This document shows positions 1 through 12,200 of a stretch of DNA of 64,000 nucleotides, piece after piece. Position 1 is the stretch's first letter. Every line of letters starts with the position of its first letter. Origin of the DNA: Strigamia acuminata. Taxonomy: Eukaryota; Arthropoda; Chilopoda; Geophilomorpha; Linotaeniidae. Location of the stretch: positions 33,258,427 to 33,322,426 of the forward strand of contig OX442315.1 of assembly GCA_949358305.1 (NCBI GenBank), read 5' to 3'. The position numbers and the translations under genes were made by a program. The notes beneath the pieces are model-generated. The model saw only the letters and a list, made by a program, of their open reading frames with translations, did not search any database and was not told where the DNA came from.

Positions 1-64
1 GTTTGTAACAGTTTTAAACAACCATTACGTACTTTGGATACGTAGTTTCTACTAGACATAAAAA

Positions 65-987
65 ATGGGTCAAGGCAAACAATTAACAATGCAAGAAAAG
101 CAAACCATTTTAGAACACAGACGATTAAGACGATCATTGCAACTCAAAATTAATTCCTAAGAAGAGCTAACCTAACCTAACCCCCTTGACCCCCCCACGA
201 ACCTAACCTTACTGGTTTTTTTATGTAAACCACTTTTTTGAGCCAGCTTGTCGCTAAAACCTAGGTTTTTGTGTCGCTAAAATGACATGTTCGCTAAAAT
301 GGGACTTTTTTGGTAAAAATCGCTAAAATGATCGTCGCTAAAATGACTATAACCGATTTCCAGATGTTTGAAATAATACAAGAAGATAAAGGTGTAATCA
401 AATGTGCAAAAAAACCGATCTGAAGGCCTAAAATTACAAATAAACGAGACCTGTTTGCTTTGAAAACAACAGTGCTTGCGAATAGATTTTCTTCAACTGG
501 TATTCTTGCTGCCAAATGGGTAAATTGCGTTGAAATAAACACAACACATGAGGACGATTAACGGATTTAAGTTTCAAAAGTCGAGTGCCACAACAGAAAA
601 CAATGCAAAGTTCGTATTCAGTGGGCTTGCCAACATCGCCAATGGAAAAATGTGACTTTTAGCGATGAATCAATGTTTTGCTTGACAATTGGAGACCAAG
701 GTGTAAGAATTTGTCATGAGCATGGTTTTTCCCCTGTATTTTAATTTTTTAAATTTTCCATATATCTCAACAAGTTCTTGCGCATACAAGACAAATTTCT
801 CTCTTCATCTTTGCGCCTTAACACAACGCTCTCCATTCTCATTCCTACAAAAGTAATGGTTTGGGGTTGCTTGTTAGCTAAAGCAGATAGATCAAACAAG
901 TGCTCGATTCATTTTCTCGCAGTCAACAATATGCTCAGAAAAATGTTGATTGAAGACCAAAATGCGGAAGGAACCATTTCCTTTTAA
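65..987 (+). pseudogene. Tc1/mariner-like transposase remnant
   Basis: Pieces of a Tc1-type transposase lie in order but in different frames. The start is an ATG at 65 (reads MGQGKQLTMQEKQTILEH, then a stop). A middle part is at about 428-545 (RDLFALKTTVLANRF, similar to the second helix-turn-helix region). A catalytic part at about 612-725 contains QWKNVTFSDES, the region of the second catalytic Asp. A further part at 778-987 contains VMVWGC. Stops and frameshifts separate them, and an unrelated CGCTAAAATG-type repeat (181-353) lies between the first two pieces. Intact family members are about 340 residues. The family call rests on the FSDES and VMVWG motifs. No terminal repeats were identified, and the element may begin left of the window. 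Confidence 0.7.
181..353 (+). repeat. CGCTAAAATG-type dispersed repeat, copy 1
   Basis: A segment beginning with a C-rich CCCCCTTGACCCC stretch and ending AAATGACTATAAC. Its right part repeats the unit TCGCTAAAATG at irregular spacing. It is about 90% identical by eye to 26169-26341 and in the same orientation. It interrupts the Tc1-like transposase remnant, so it is younger than that remnant. No protein-coding potential. The element class is unknown. Confidence 0.75.
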
Positions 988-1194
988 ATAATATATCCCT
1001 ATTTACGTATAATATATTTATAACATATTTTAAATAAACAAACATTTATCTTTTCATCACCTTTGCACAACTGTTGAACAGATTGTGTTGATATAATAAA
1101 CGATAAATTAAAACACATTTTCCATGTCTTAATGCACATTCAACGAATAGAAGTAAAGAAAGCATAATAAAAAAGTCCTCAGAAAACCAAGAAA

Positions 1195-4100
1195 ATGATT
1201 AGCAAACATTTTGTTGAAAATCTAATTGCATCACCATTTATTGACACCTTTACTCCACAGCACCAATTAGGTAATTCTATTTCTAATACGACATTTGCCA
1301 AACTTTGCCAAACTAATACTAAACTTGGCCATGATTATATCATTTTTGCACCTTCCGCTGATATTTTCTCCTAAGTTACTTGTATGCAAATGACATTCAA
1401 GTCAGAAAAAAATAAAATTTGATGAAATTCCAAATAGTAGATAATTGTTCTCATGAAGCAATTAAATTATTTGTAATTTTAGGTCCTGATTATATTATAC
1501 CAACTGCTGAAAATAGATCTTGGAAAGAAGATGGAGCAGTTCATATTAGCCTACCTCCAAATTTGGATCCTAAATACAAACCCGAATCAGTAATTTCAAT
1601 GTTTCGAACGGCGGTTAAAAATAGTCCTAACAGACTTGCATTGACCGTTAAAAGAAATGAAGAAGTATCTACATGGAGTTATACGGACTATTGGCACAGT
1701 GTAAAGGACGTTGCAAAAGGTTTCATAAAAGTAAGGGCGTTTAATAAAACTACAGTTTTCTAAAAACCAGAACAACAATCCCGATAGCACTTTAGCAGTG
1801 TTTGTATCTCGTTCACTTAAATGTGAACACGTTCAAGTTCACGTTCGTCAACGCGTTCACGTGAACTTAGTTCAAGTTCACAAACTTGAACCAATAGTTC
1901 ACGTTCACTTTTCAAATTTTTTTTTTCAAATTGACAAGTTTTTTGTTCCATTTTGTGCATTGCAGATGGAAAAAACAACTTCTTTTTAGAAAAGCAGTCG
2001 TTTTCATGCCTTTTTATGATGAAAAAGGATGTTTTCGATTGAAAATGAACGTTTTGATGATCAAAACATCATCAAAACGTTTAAAATTATGATTTTTCCA
2101 ACGAAAAGTAACGTTTTTGCGACGTTCACCATTAAAATGTGTGTGCATTATGCAATATATTGTGAAAAGTGTGAAAATTGAGACAACAAAATAAATTTCA
2201 AAATTTTTTTAAAAATATTTTTCAAAATTTGTTTTAAATGTGTTGTCTCTTCCTCTTGCACATGACCATACACGTCATTACAAAGAAAAAAGTAACAATT
2301 TATTTTAAATATTAAAATTATTAAAAACACTCCAAACGTCCATCTGTGACGTTTCTTTAGATTCAAGTTTCAGTTGTTCATGGCTACGAAAAATCCGGTT
2401 GGATTCTGTAATTACCAAGGTTATGTGCTTGGTGTTAGAAGAAAAGTTTATTGTGTTAAATAAAATCTTGCCATCTGCTGCAAAAAGAATTTAAATGAAA
2501 CAGTGCATCAAAGTTTTCATTGTTACCGGTACTGCAAATGCGATAACATTAACATTGTATTGGAAATTGGTAGTTTTCCAAAATCAATGTTTGTGCTGCC
2601 AAACAATGGTATCATTCCTACATAAAGGATTGTTTCGCATAAACAGTTGTAAACACGATGTTTTTTAACAATAGGTGCGTTCAAAGTTTCGGTTTATACC
2701 GTTTATGCAGTTTATACAAACGGCCAAAATCGTCCGCAAAAACGTGCCTAACCGTGAATGCGTTCGTATTTAGGCCCGTTTGTTGTGTCGTTTTTGTCTC
2801 GCATTCCCGCGAGTACATGGTGCATAAAAATTCCATTTCTTTCATTTAAACAACAAATTGTGGTTGTGACCCCCTTATTTAAACATACTTTAGCATTGTA
2901 AGCTGTTCTTTCATACAGTTTTTTGCTCCATGATGGTTTACGTCGGTTTTAGCAACCAGAAATGGCGTAACCTTCGTCATTTAATCATAAACAAATTTGG
3001 CATAAACCAATTCTGTATTAAAAACCAAAATTTTCCCAACATCTGCAAACCTATAGTCGATTCGTTCAAAGCGTAAAACTGTCTTGTACAAAACAATTTA
3101 TTAACATTAATACACTTTGTTTTTTCCCTAGCTTGGTGTCAATCCTTTTAATGCTGTTGGAATTTTGGCTTCAAATTCTCCTGAATGGCTATTCAGTTAT
3201 TTAGCAGCCATATTCTGTGGGTATGTATGAAAAAAATTAAATTTAAATTTCTTTGCCGTTTGTCACAGTAATTGAACTAATAACTACTTGATTTCTGAAG
3301 AGGATTTGCTGCAGGAATATACACGACCAATTCAGCTGCTGCTTGTTTTCACGTGCTCGAAAACAGCTCGGCAATCATTGCGATTGTCGACAACGATTCC
3401 CAATTGGATAAAATTCTAAGCTTTCGAGACAAATTACCTCACCTAAAGACCATCATCCAATATGAAGGCGATTCAGAACATCCCGATGTTATTTCGGTAT
3501 TTAATTTGCATTTTTAAACGGCAGCACGCAAATAAAATGTTTTACCAAGTCTTTACATTTATTTACCTAGTGGCAAGACCTGCTCCAAATCGGCCAATCC
3601 TTGCCCGATGAAATTTTAGACAAAAGAATCAAAGGAATTGCAATCAACCAGTGCTGCAGTCTCATATACACGGTAATGTATAAAATAATGCCAACATCTG
3701 CTGCTCCCAAAGAAAAATAACGCGGCGTTAGAAATATTTAGATTCCAAAGTTGATCCAAACTAAAAGAGTACCAGTCCTTGGAATGCCGACTCTAAAAGA
3801 GTTGATTGTCGTCTGAATTCATTTATTCTTTCTTTCTTTTTTAGTCAGGAACCACTGGTAATCCCAAAGGAGTAATGGTTACCCACGACGGCGTAAGATT
3901 TTCTTACTTTATGTGGTTTCTTAATATTACTAACTCTTAAAAGCATCCTCCAGATAATTATAGCGAGCAAAACTGTGATGTATGTATTCACCCATATCAT
4001 CAAATATTCAAAAGTAGTTTCTTACTTGCCTCTAAGCCATGTAGCAGGTTTGGTATGAACCATCGAATAATTTTCTTCTCCAGTATTTTATTCAATATTA

Positions 4101-5972
4101 TTTAGATGTCTGATTTATATCTACCAATTCTGAGTGAGTCCACGGTGCATTTTGCTCACCGTGATGCGTTAAAAGTAAAACATAAGTACTTTAACATTAA
4201 ACACACTTTCGAACATAACATTTTCGTCCAAAACGCAGGGAAAGTTAATTGAAGACTTGGTTCAAGCACAGCCATCATATTTCATGGCAGTTCCGCGAGT
4301 ATACGAAAAAATGAAAGAAAAACTAGAAGCAGCTGAAGAATCTCTACCTACCATAAAAAAGAAACTATTAGAATGGGCCCGTAAACAAGCGTTAAACTAC
4401 AATCAACAAATACCTCAGTAAAATATATACTTGTAGATTTACAAATAATATTAAGAAAATCGTAATAAGCATCGCTAACATTTGCAGAGCAGTTAGGAAA
4501 CCTTTTCTCTATTCAACTGCCAGAACTTTGGTTTTGCAAAAGGTAAAACAAGCAATGGGGATGACAAATGTAAAGCTGTTCGGATGCGGAGGTGCACCAC
4601 TCTCAGTTGATGTCATTAACTTTTTTTTAAGCTATGACATTATCATATTCGAATGCTATGGACTCAGTGAATGTAATGGTAAGTGCAAATGTAAACAACA
4701 CCGATAAAATAATAATAATAACTACAGTAGAGGATATTTTTCTGAATTTCCAGGAGTTCATATAATGTCAATGCCTACAGTCAATCACCGCGTGGGTAGT
4801 GTGGGAAACACCACTTCCGTTCAAGACTACAAATATAAAATTTTAAACCCAAACAGGGATGGTTCAGGCGAAGTAAAATTTATAGCGTTAATAATACATC
4901 CTGATTAAAGCACAGAAGTGGATTTATGCTTCGTGGGGCCCTTCTTAAAACTCTTTTTGGGTGCCCCGTTGTTAATAAAAATATTTGAACAAATATATGT
5001 TGGGGTCCTGCGAGAATTGCAAGTACAGTCATGGTCATAAAAATCGTCCCAGATATCCACCAAGTAGTGCAAAACTCACTGATATGTTGTGACAAATTGA
5101 CATTTAAATGATGTCACACAATCATCTAAACCCATGATGTAATTTTGACCATTTTATACTTTTAGATTCTCATGAATGGTCGAAATATATTCATGGGCTA
5201 TTTGGGTTCGGAAGAAATGACTGACGAAGTTCTGGATGAAAACAAGTGGTTGCACACCGGAGACGTTGGGACAATCGATAAAGATGGATTTCTTTTTATC
5301 ACTGGACGTATTAAAGGTAATACCAATCACACAATTCTCTTCATAATTTCTAATAGAAGATGAATGTTTTAGAATTGATAGTCACATCAGGTGGTGAAAA
5401 CATTCCACCAGTTGTCATCGAAGACCAAATTAAAAAATGTCTCCCAGTACTTAGCAATTGCATGGTCATTGGGGACAAGAGAAAGTACTTGACCATTCTT
5501 CTTACGCTAAAAGTAAATAAACAATAATCAAATTTTCAAGTTTAAATTACTAAATTAATAAAGTTAATCATTCTCTACAGACTGAAGTAAACCTAACTAC
5601 AATGGAACCAACTGATAATTTGAACCCCATTGCAATTAAATGGTGCCAATCTGTTGGCAGTTCAGCTACGCGAGTGTCAGAAATTTTGCGATCTTCTGAT
5701 TCCAATGTAATGGGTGGAATTCAACAAGGCATCAACAAATACAATGACGATTTTGCTATATCACGAGCACAGAAAATTCAAAAATGGAAAATCCTGCCTC
5801 AAGATTTCTCCACTCCCGATGGCACACTTGGTATTATATGCTTTTCAGTGTTTACCAAATTAGAGAGCTTGAAATAAATTAATCTATTTTAGGTCCAACT
5901 GGCAAACTGAAGCGCCCATTTGTGATTTGCAAATATTCTCGCATTATTGAATCAATGTACCACATCAACTAA
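1195..5972 (+). CDS. Long-chain acyl-CoA synthetase, bubblegum/ACSBG family (copy 1)
   Basis: Activates long-chain fatty acids with ATP and CoA to acyl-CoA; family members act on internal membranes. Exons: 1195-1270, 1483-1730, 3132-3220, 3301-3496, 3571-3672, 3845-3892, 3954-4052, 4106-4174, 4239-4417, 4488-4678, 4754-4872, 5166-5316, 5373-5512, 5581-5830, 5893-5972. All introns are GT-AG and the spliced frame is open for 678 codons, close to animal ACSBG proteins (about 670-720). Visible motifs: P-loop [13 protein letters not shown] across exons 5-6 (about 236-248), YGLSE (426-430), HTGD (502-505), TGRIK (518-522), and the C-terminal Lys in GPTGKLKR (653-660). There is no signal peptide. 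The start is the ATG that opens exon 1, and the same exon exists in the two paralogs. It is the first of three tandem copies. Substrate and expression cannot be read from sequence. Confidence 0.92.
1731..3131 (+). other. Intron 2 of ACSBG copy 1
   Basis: The largest intron of copy 1 (1.4 kb). It contains a run of palindromic GTTCACGTGAAC-type units at about 1802-1915, such as those found near the ends of hAT elements, and poly-T stretches. Otherwise it is AT-rich with no coding signal. No matching terminal repeats were found around the GTTCAC run. Confidence 0.6.
5030..5140 (+). repeat. Inverted repeat arm in intron 11 of copy 1
   Basis: The stretch around TGTCACACAATCATCTAAAC is present in reverse complement at 6446-6595. 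The pair flanks exons 12-15 of copy 1 (about 1.3 kb between arms). The match is strongest in the first 100 bases and then broken by insertions in the right arm. Confidence 0.75.
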
Positions 5973-6071
5973 CCACTGATTGTTCTATAAAGAAGATATT
6001 TATGTAAACCCTATCTGGCTATAGATTGTTCAATGAAATTTCTTTACACATCTACCGGTATATATTTGAAA

Positions 6072-6077
6072 AATAAA
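6072..6077 (+). promoter_or_regulatory. Poly(A) signal of ACSBG copy 1
   Basis: AATAAA about 100 bases after the stop codon of copy 1, at the distance expected for a short 3' UTR. Confidence 0.6.
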
Positions 6078-6229
6078 GAAATGATGCACTAATATTTGTC
6101 GATTTATGTTATACTAAAACGCATGGAAAACGTAGAAAATATAAATGACGATCCATGAATTGAGATCTATGATAGAACACATTTCATTACACGAATATTC
6201 ATTGAAACAAAAGTATTGCCATTTGCGTT

Positions 6230-6455
6230 TGAAATCTCACCAACTGAGTCGAGAATCGACGAGAATTGCGGACGATTCTGATTGGTTGGACGCAAGACCT
6301 TTCCTTGCGTTGCATTGCTTACTTCAACTTGGAATTGAAGCAGGAATTTGCGTCGACGACAGGAATTTTTGGACGCAAGCGGCTTGCATTGAGTCAGTTT
6401 TCTTGCGTTGCGTCTAGTGTGAACACAATTGTGAACCTATCTTCATATCATGGGT
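6230..6455 (+). mobile_element. Fragment of TTCACACTTGTG-type inverted-repeat element
   Basis: The segment ends with GTGTGAACACAATTGTGAACC. It matches, in reverse complement, the left part of the complete element at 25799-26483, sharing ACGCAAGAAAACTGACGCAA-like sequence. The left end of this copy is missing or diverged. A 90-codon open frame across it is chance and is not kept in the other copy. Confidence 0.6.
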
Positions 6456-6595
6456 TTAGATGATTGTGTGACATCATTTTAATGTCAATTTGTCACAACT
6501 TATCAGTGAGTTTTTGCACTACCTGGTGGATACAGCCGATAACGCTCATTCTGCAGGCGTGCTTCAAGCTGGACTGAGACGATTTTTATGTCCTA
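6446..6595 (-). repeat. Inverted repeat arm downstream of copy 1
   Basis: Reverse complement of 5030-5140 (shared GTTTAGATGATTGTGTGACA, then TATCAGTGAGTTTT and GACGATTTTTATG). The right arm carries about 30 extra bases in its middle. Confidence 0.75.
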
Positions 6596-6814
6596 GGCTG
6601 TGCTGTATTTTGCACTGCTTTTTTGCATGACCCTACCCAAGGAACAAAATGAACGATTTAACATAACATCTACATAGATCAGATGTTGAATATCGTATCT
6701 ACATAGATGCGATGTTAAATCGATCATCCGTGCTACTGAGGTGCGTTTTTTATAAAACTATTTCTAAAAAAAAGCCAAGCAAAGTTATAAGAACTATGCC
6801 GAATACTTGTAATA

Positions 6815-6890
6815 GGAACGGCTCACCACGGTGATTACCTGTTCCCATTAGAACATAAGCGTAGAAGTTAAACAGCATTGGGTTAGTGTA
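6815..6890 (+). ncRNA. 5S rRNA-like fragment (5' part, degenerate)
   Basis: The stretch GATTACCTGTTCCCATTAGA, then GAAGTTAAACAGCATTGGG, resembles positions of about 25-75 of eukaryotic 5S rRNA (the CCCGTTCTCGTC...GAAGTTAAGCAGCNTTGGG region). Similarity stops after TTAGTG, so this is a partial, probably dead copy or part of a 5S-derived SINE. The reverse-strand copy at 55577-55662 shares the same divergent bases. Confidence 0.5.
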
Positions 6891-7059
6891 AATACAGTAA
6901 ATATTATTGTTTTTCTTTATAATTAAACCTCTATTAATGTTTTAAGAAACTCTTATTTCTTGAGTTGAGTGAAGAGTTTCTCAGAATACACCCGCATCGC
7001 TCGGTCAGGGTGTACATCACACTAGGTCAGTAGTTGGAGGGGTCACTTGCGGCAAATCC

Positions 7060-7440
7060 CAGTTGTCTTTCCACCCTTGTTTGATCTAGGTGCTTTTCCT
7101 GTGGCAAGAAAATTCTGCCACTCACCTGAAACTGTTGTTCCAGAGTTCGCTTAATAGGGTGTAATAAGTTTAAGGGATACAAAATAGGCCTTGATACCTC
7201 AGTCGATTAATTTGTGTGGGAAGAAAAATTAATCCTAACATGAAAAAAATATGCAGACCACACAACAATAAAAAACAAACATTTCAGATGATGATAAATA
7301 ACAATGTAGAGCACCGATATAATTTGATCATATAAGAGAATGCAAAGCTTTTACAATTATCTGAACAAAAGAGACGGAAATAAGATTAGTAAAATGCCTC
7401 CTCTATCATTCAAAATGAATATCTTTATACCTATATAAAT
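7060..7440 (+). repeat. Duplicated region upstream of ACSBG copy 2
   Basis: Starts near CACCCTTGTTTGATCTAGG. It matches 19644-19766 followed by 22184-22440 upstream of copy 3. The two halves are adjacent here but separated by 2.4 kb in front of copy 3. This is part of the segmental duplication that produced copies 2 and 3. Confidence 0.8.
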
Positions 7441-8261
7441 AAAAATAAATAAAAATGTAAACATGTTTTCTGTTCATTATCTCAAATCTCCGAAAGTTCT
7501 TCACCGATTGATTTGAAATTTGGACACAACGTTGAGTTTGAATTGGGGAATGTTCTTATATACCTGTGATACCTGTGACAGGTTTTTATACACCTCTGAC
7601 AGGTAAAAACGTGCTTTTTCCAAACAAACATGGCGGCTTTACCACAATTTCGAATGCGAATGCGATTGCAAATGCGAATTGTGAAATTGTGAAATTGCGA
7701 ATGCGACGTGTACATGTACATAGCGTTTACGTACACAGCATGTTCGTGTACACGTCTAGCTAGTGTATAAAACAAAATTTAAACAAATTTTCCGGGAAAT
7801 GGTAAGTGTAGAAATCCAAACAATCCCGGAAATTCCTGAGAATGAACCTTTAATCGTGTGGTCTAAAACACATTGATTTTTTTTATTTGTGCACATTTTT
7901 TTCTGGAACATATTTACCGTATAAAAACAGCATCAGGTGTATTTTATATTTATTTGCATTTGTAAGTTATTTACAATATATTTCAGGTAAATTTTAGTCA
8001 GTATTTATTAAATGGCCATTTTAAACTTGCTCTTCCTTGTGAATTGAGAAGGATTACATCACCTTCCTTATGAATTGAGAAGGATCACATCACCAATTAT
8101 ACATATTGTATCCTTGATCTTGTAATATGCTCCACCAATACAGCAGATTATTATCCAGGTTGGCGTGAACACCACTTGTGAACTAAATTAATTTTCAGTG
8201 TAAACAAAGACTTTCGAGTTGCCTATACTCATATTCAAGTTCGAATTGCACAAAACCGACA
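7441..8261 (+). other. 5' flank of ACSBG copy 2
   Basis: Contains runs of AATGCGAATGCGATTGCAAA and GTGTACACG palindromes (about 7650-7760), of the type seen at transposon ends. From about 7850 onward it is similar to 22950-23385 upstream of copy 3, so promoter and 5' UTR are presumably in 8000-8261. No clear TATA box was chosen. Confidence 0.5.
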
Positions 8262-8517
8262 ATGGTCATCAAAGTGTTTGTTGAAGAGTTAATTGCAGCA
8301 CCATTTGTAGACTGTTATACTCCGAAACATCAGTTAAGTAATGTGACATTTACCGTGTTTAATTTCAATTTTAACAAATAACATTACATAATACAGTTAT
8401 TACTGTATTTTCGTGATTAAGAGTCGCGCTTAATTAATGATTGCAGTCGAGGTGAAGAGCAGCGATTTAATATAATAGTTATCCCTAAAAATTATATTAT
8501 ATTATACATTATATTAT

Positions 8518-9273
8518 CGGACTGGCTATTTCCACCCCCTAGAGGGTGAAAATAGAATCGGGGCTATTTCCACCCCCTTTTGAGAAGCGCATTTGATTGG
8601 CTAATTTCACCCACTGTTTTTCATCGTGTTCTTCAAATGCAAGTGTTTTTCATCGTGTTCTTCAAATTCAAGTGTTTTTTTTTATCGTTTTCTTCAAATT
8701 CAAGTATTTTTTATCGTTTGTTCCATTTCTTGCTTGATTTTCATCAATTTGTTCCATTACTAGTTTAATTTTCATCGTTTTGTGCAATTAAAAATTGTTT
8801 TTATTGTTTTTAATTCCACAAAACGATAAAAATCAAACTAGAAATGAATCAAAATGATAAAAATCCGGTATTTGCAGAATATGCGGTATTTGCGGTATTA
8901 CGGTATACCGTTTTTCGATATTTTTGGGAATACCGCGGTATTGCCTCGTGAAAGAAATACCGCAGTACGGTATTACGCTACCGCACAAAAGGCTATTTAA
9001 CATGTTTTTATCAGTGGTTGGAAATAGCCACCAAGATATTTCCACCCTCCAAGGGGGTGGAAATAACTCAAATAAGATATTTCCATCCTCCAAGGGGGTG
9101 GAAATAACTCAAATAAGATATTTCCACCCTCCAAGGGGGTGAAAATAACTCAAATAAGATATTTCCACCCTCCAAGGGGGTGGAAATAGCCTATACCCTA
9201 TTTTCGCCCTCTAGGGGGTGGAAATAGCCCAGATTCTATTTTCACCCTCTAGGGGGTGGAAATAGCCACCGCC
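8518..9273. mobile_element. 756-bp MITE with 9-bp target duplication, in intron 1 of copy 2
   Basis: The ends are inverted repeats of about 60 bases (left GGCTATTTCCACCCCCTAGA, right its complement), flanked by TTATATTAT at 8509-8517 and 9274-9282. The equivalent intron of copy 3 (about 23615-23635) has the uninterrupted target. Inside are an inner inverted repeat of TTTTCATCG units (8619-8870), a CGGTATT-rich piece (about 8870-8990) and a 41-bp tandem array. There is no transposase. A 9-bp duplication suits Mutator-like elements, but the class is inferred. Confidence 0.85.
9034..9200 (+). repeat. 41-bp tandem repeat inside the MITE
   Basis: About four units of a 41-base repeat containing ATTTCCACCCTCCAAGGGGG and AACTCAAATAA. 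The unit contains the same TTTCCACCC/GGGTGGAAA palindrome as the element's terminal repeat, so the array probably grew from the terminus. Confidence 0.9.
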
Positions 9274-12200
9274 TTATATTATTCAATGACAGCAGTACAG
9301 ATAAAAATGTACCAGCTTAAAAGTACCGCGATTTTGCGGTAAATCTCGTGGTATCAGAGACAATGCGAGAGAAAGCGAGGTAATAAGAAAGCGAGATGAT
9401 TAACTTTTTAAATGTATTTATGTTTAAACAAGTTTTATTTTATTAAAAACTAACAAAATGTTTCTGAATATTTTCATCGAGGTGTTGATTTTTTTTCAAT
9501 AACTGAAAAATGTATGAAAATCCGCAGGAAAAAAAAACAAATTCTCATACATTTTATCAGTTTTTAAAAAAAAAAATCCGACTCATTAGAAAAATTTTAT
9601 TACTTAATTATTTTATTAGAAAAATTCAAAAAGGCCTGCCAAAACTACTACAATACACTACATGGTACTTCGACAATTTAATTCCCAGTGCTTAGAAATT
9701 TTTATTTCGTTACCCGTACTTAATCCCAACAAAAGTACCATGTTACAGTATATCGACTCAACCAACAATTTATATCCTTGAATTCTAGTCGCGACAAACA
9801 GCCGCGACTTGAAATAAGGCCATATTTCATAAGCGCGGAAAAATATAAAAACAATAATAAAATGTTTATTTTCCTCCAATATAGGTCCTGATTATATAAT
9901 CGAAACAAATGATTGTAGGACTTGGGTGGCAGACGGAGCTGTTTCTATTAGCTTGCCTCAAAATTTGGATCCTAAAGCCAAACCCAAATCTGTAATTTCC
10001 ACTTTTCGACAAGCAGTTGAAAATAGCCCAAACAGACCGGCACTGGTCGTTAAAAGAAACGGGGAATTATGTGTCTGGACTTACGCGGAATATTGGCACA
10101 TAGTAAAAGACGTGGCAAAAGGTTTTATAAAAGTATGTACAATTTATATAAACTTGGGTTTTCCTTTCAGTTTTTAGATTTACACGGGTGCATAATCTTT
10201 GGTTTCATTTTTATTCTGCTTCCTTAAAGTTTAACAAACCTATTCATACTACTTGTTGAATTAGAAACAATTGTGTCTTTTATTAGTTTCGTTTATCTAA
10301 TCTGATTTTATTCATCAACTCTATTGAGTGTAGCTGAAGCCCCAAGTTTTTTTGAATAGGAATATATTAAAGTACATTTATTAAAATATAAATACTACAA
10401 TAAAATTATTACTTCATATTTTTTTGCTAACTTTCCAATAGTTATCGTAATCTAGTTTTCTTATTTTTACAAAGCTGTTTCACAATGTTGAAAATATAAT
10501 GACTATAATTCATGAATTGTTTTCAACACTATGAACATATGCTGCTGAGCCACACCTAACCGAGACGGTAATAAATGCTTACAAATCTATAAATAATTTC
10601 CACACACATTTCTATAATGTATTTGATTCTGTTCTAGAATCATAAAAAAAAAATTAAAAGTTCTACCGTAAGTTTAATTTAGACCCGTTTCACCAAATCT
10701 TTATCCGGCTTTCAATTGTCAGCAAATGAGAACTCCCGTCTCACAGAGAATCAAAGTAGATTCTTACAAATAGATGGGACACATTTCTGGCCCGATCCAG
10801 TGGTGGACTAAGGTCTGCAACACATTGGGACAAAAATATCCGTCCGCGACATAACATAGTTTGAGATTCACTGCATTAGACAATACCCGGTATAAGTGGC
10901 GCTTATCAGAGCTCATCTACACGTCATTAATTTTCAATCACAAAAACACTAATTAATATTAATCAATTTTCTCTTCGACTATTAATGTATTAGTATAACC
11001 TTTTTTCAGCTTGGTCTGCTTCCTTACCATGCAGTGGGAATTTTTGGTTCTAATTCTCCTGAATGGGTAATATCGTATTTAGCTGCAATATTCTGTGGGT
11101 ATGTTTGACTTAATACCATCAAATAACGTTAAAAATTGCTAATTTTTTTCTTTTGAAACTAATTACTCTTTTTCTGAAGAGGATTTCCTGCAGGAATATA
11201 CACGACAAATTCAGCTGCAGCTAGTTTGCATGTACTTGAAAACAGCTCGGCGAACATTGTAGCAGTTGACAGCAAAGAACAGTTAGACAAAATTCTAAGT
11301 ATTCGAGATAAACTGCCTCATCTAAAAGCTATCGTCCAAATGGAAAACAATTCAGACCATCCTGATGTTATTTCGGTGCGACCTAATTATTTTTATTTCA
11401 CACAATTTTTTAACGTATAAAAATTGGCTAAAACGCGATCATCGTTTATTTTCCAGTGGCAAGACCTGCTGCTAATTGGGCAGTCTTTACCAGACGAAGT
11501 GTTAGAAAAAAGAATCAAAGGAATTGCAATCAACCAGTGCTGCAGTCTCATATACACGGTAATGTAAAAAATAATGCCAACATCTATTGCTCCCAAAGAA
11601 AAATAACACGGCATTAGAAATATTTGGATCCCAAAGTTTGTCCAAACTAAAAAAGCACCAGTGCTTGGAATGCCGACTCCAGCAAGAGTTGATTGTCGTC
11701 TGATTTCATTTATTCTTTCTTTCTTTTTTAGTCTGGAACCACTGGTAATCCCAAAGGAGTAATGGTTACCCACGACGGCGTAAGATTATCTACCTTTATG
11801 TGGTTTCGTAATATTACTAACTCTTAAAAGCGTTCTCCAGATAATTATAGCGAGCAAAACCCTGCTGTATGTATTCAGCCGAATCACCAAGTATTCTAAA
11901 GTGGTTTCTTACTTGCCCCTCAGCCATGTAGCAGGTTTGGTATGAACCATTGAATAATTATTTTCTCCAGTATTTTATTCATTATTATTTAGCTGGCTGA
12001 GTTATATATTCCGATTCTGAGTGAATCCACGGTGCATTTTGCTCATCCTAATGCATTAAAAGTATAACAAAAATACTTTAAAAGAAAACAAAGTCTCGAA
12101 ACTAACATTTTCGTTCAAAAACAAGGAAAGTTAATTGAAGACTTGGTTCAAGCACAGCCAACATATTTCTTGGGGGTTCCACGAGTATATGAAAAAATGA

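Noticed and set aside
6145-6463. A 90-codon frame after ACSBG copy 1 as a small gene
   Set aside because: The segment is a repeat related to 25799-26483, where the frame is not conserved.
9510-9908. Short frames in intron 1 of copy 2 and the matching region of copy 3 (23996-24247)
   Set aside because: They overlap introns shared by both paralogs and change frame between them, so they are not conserved coding regions.
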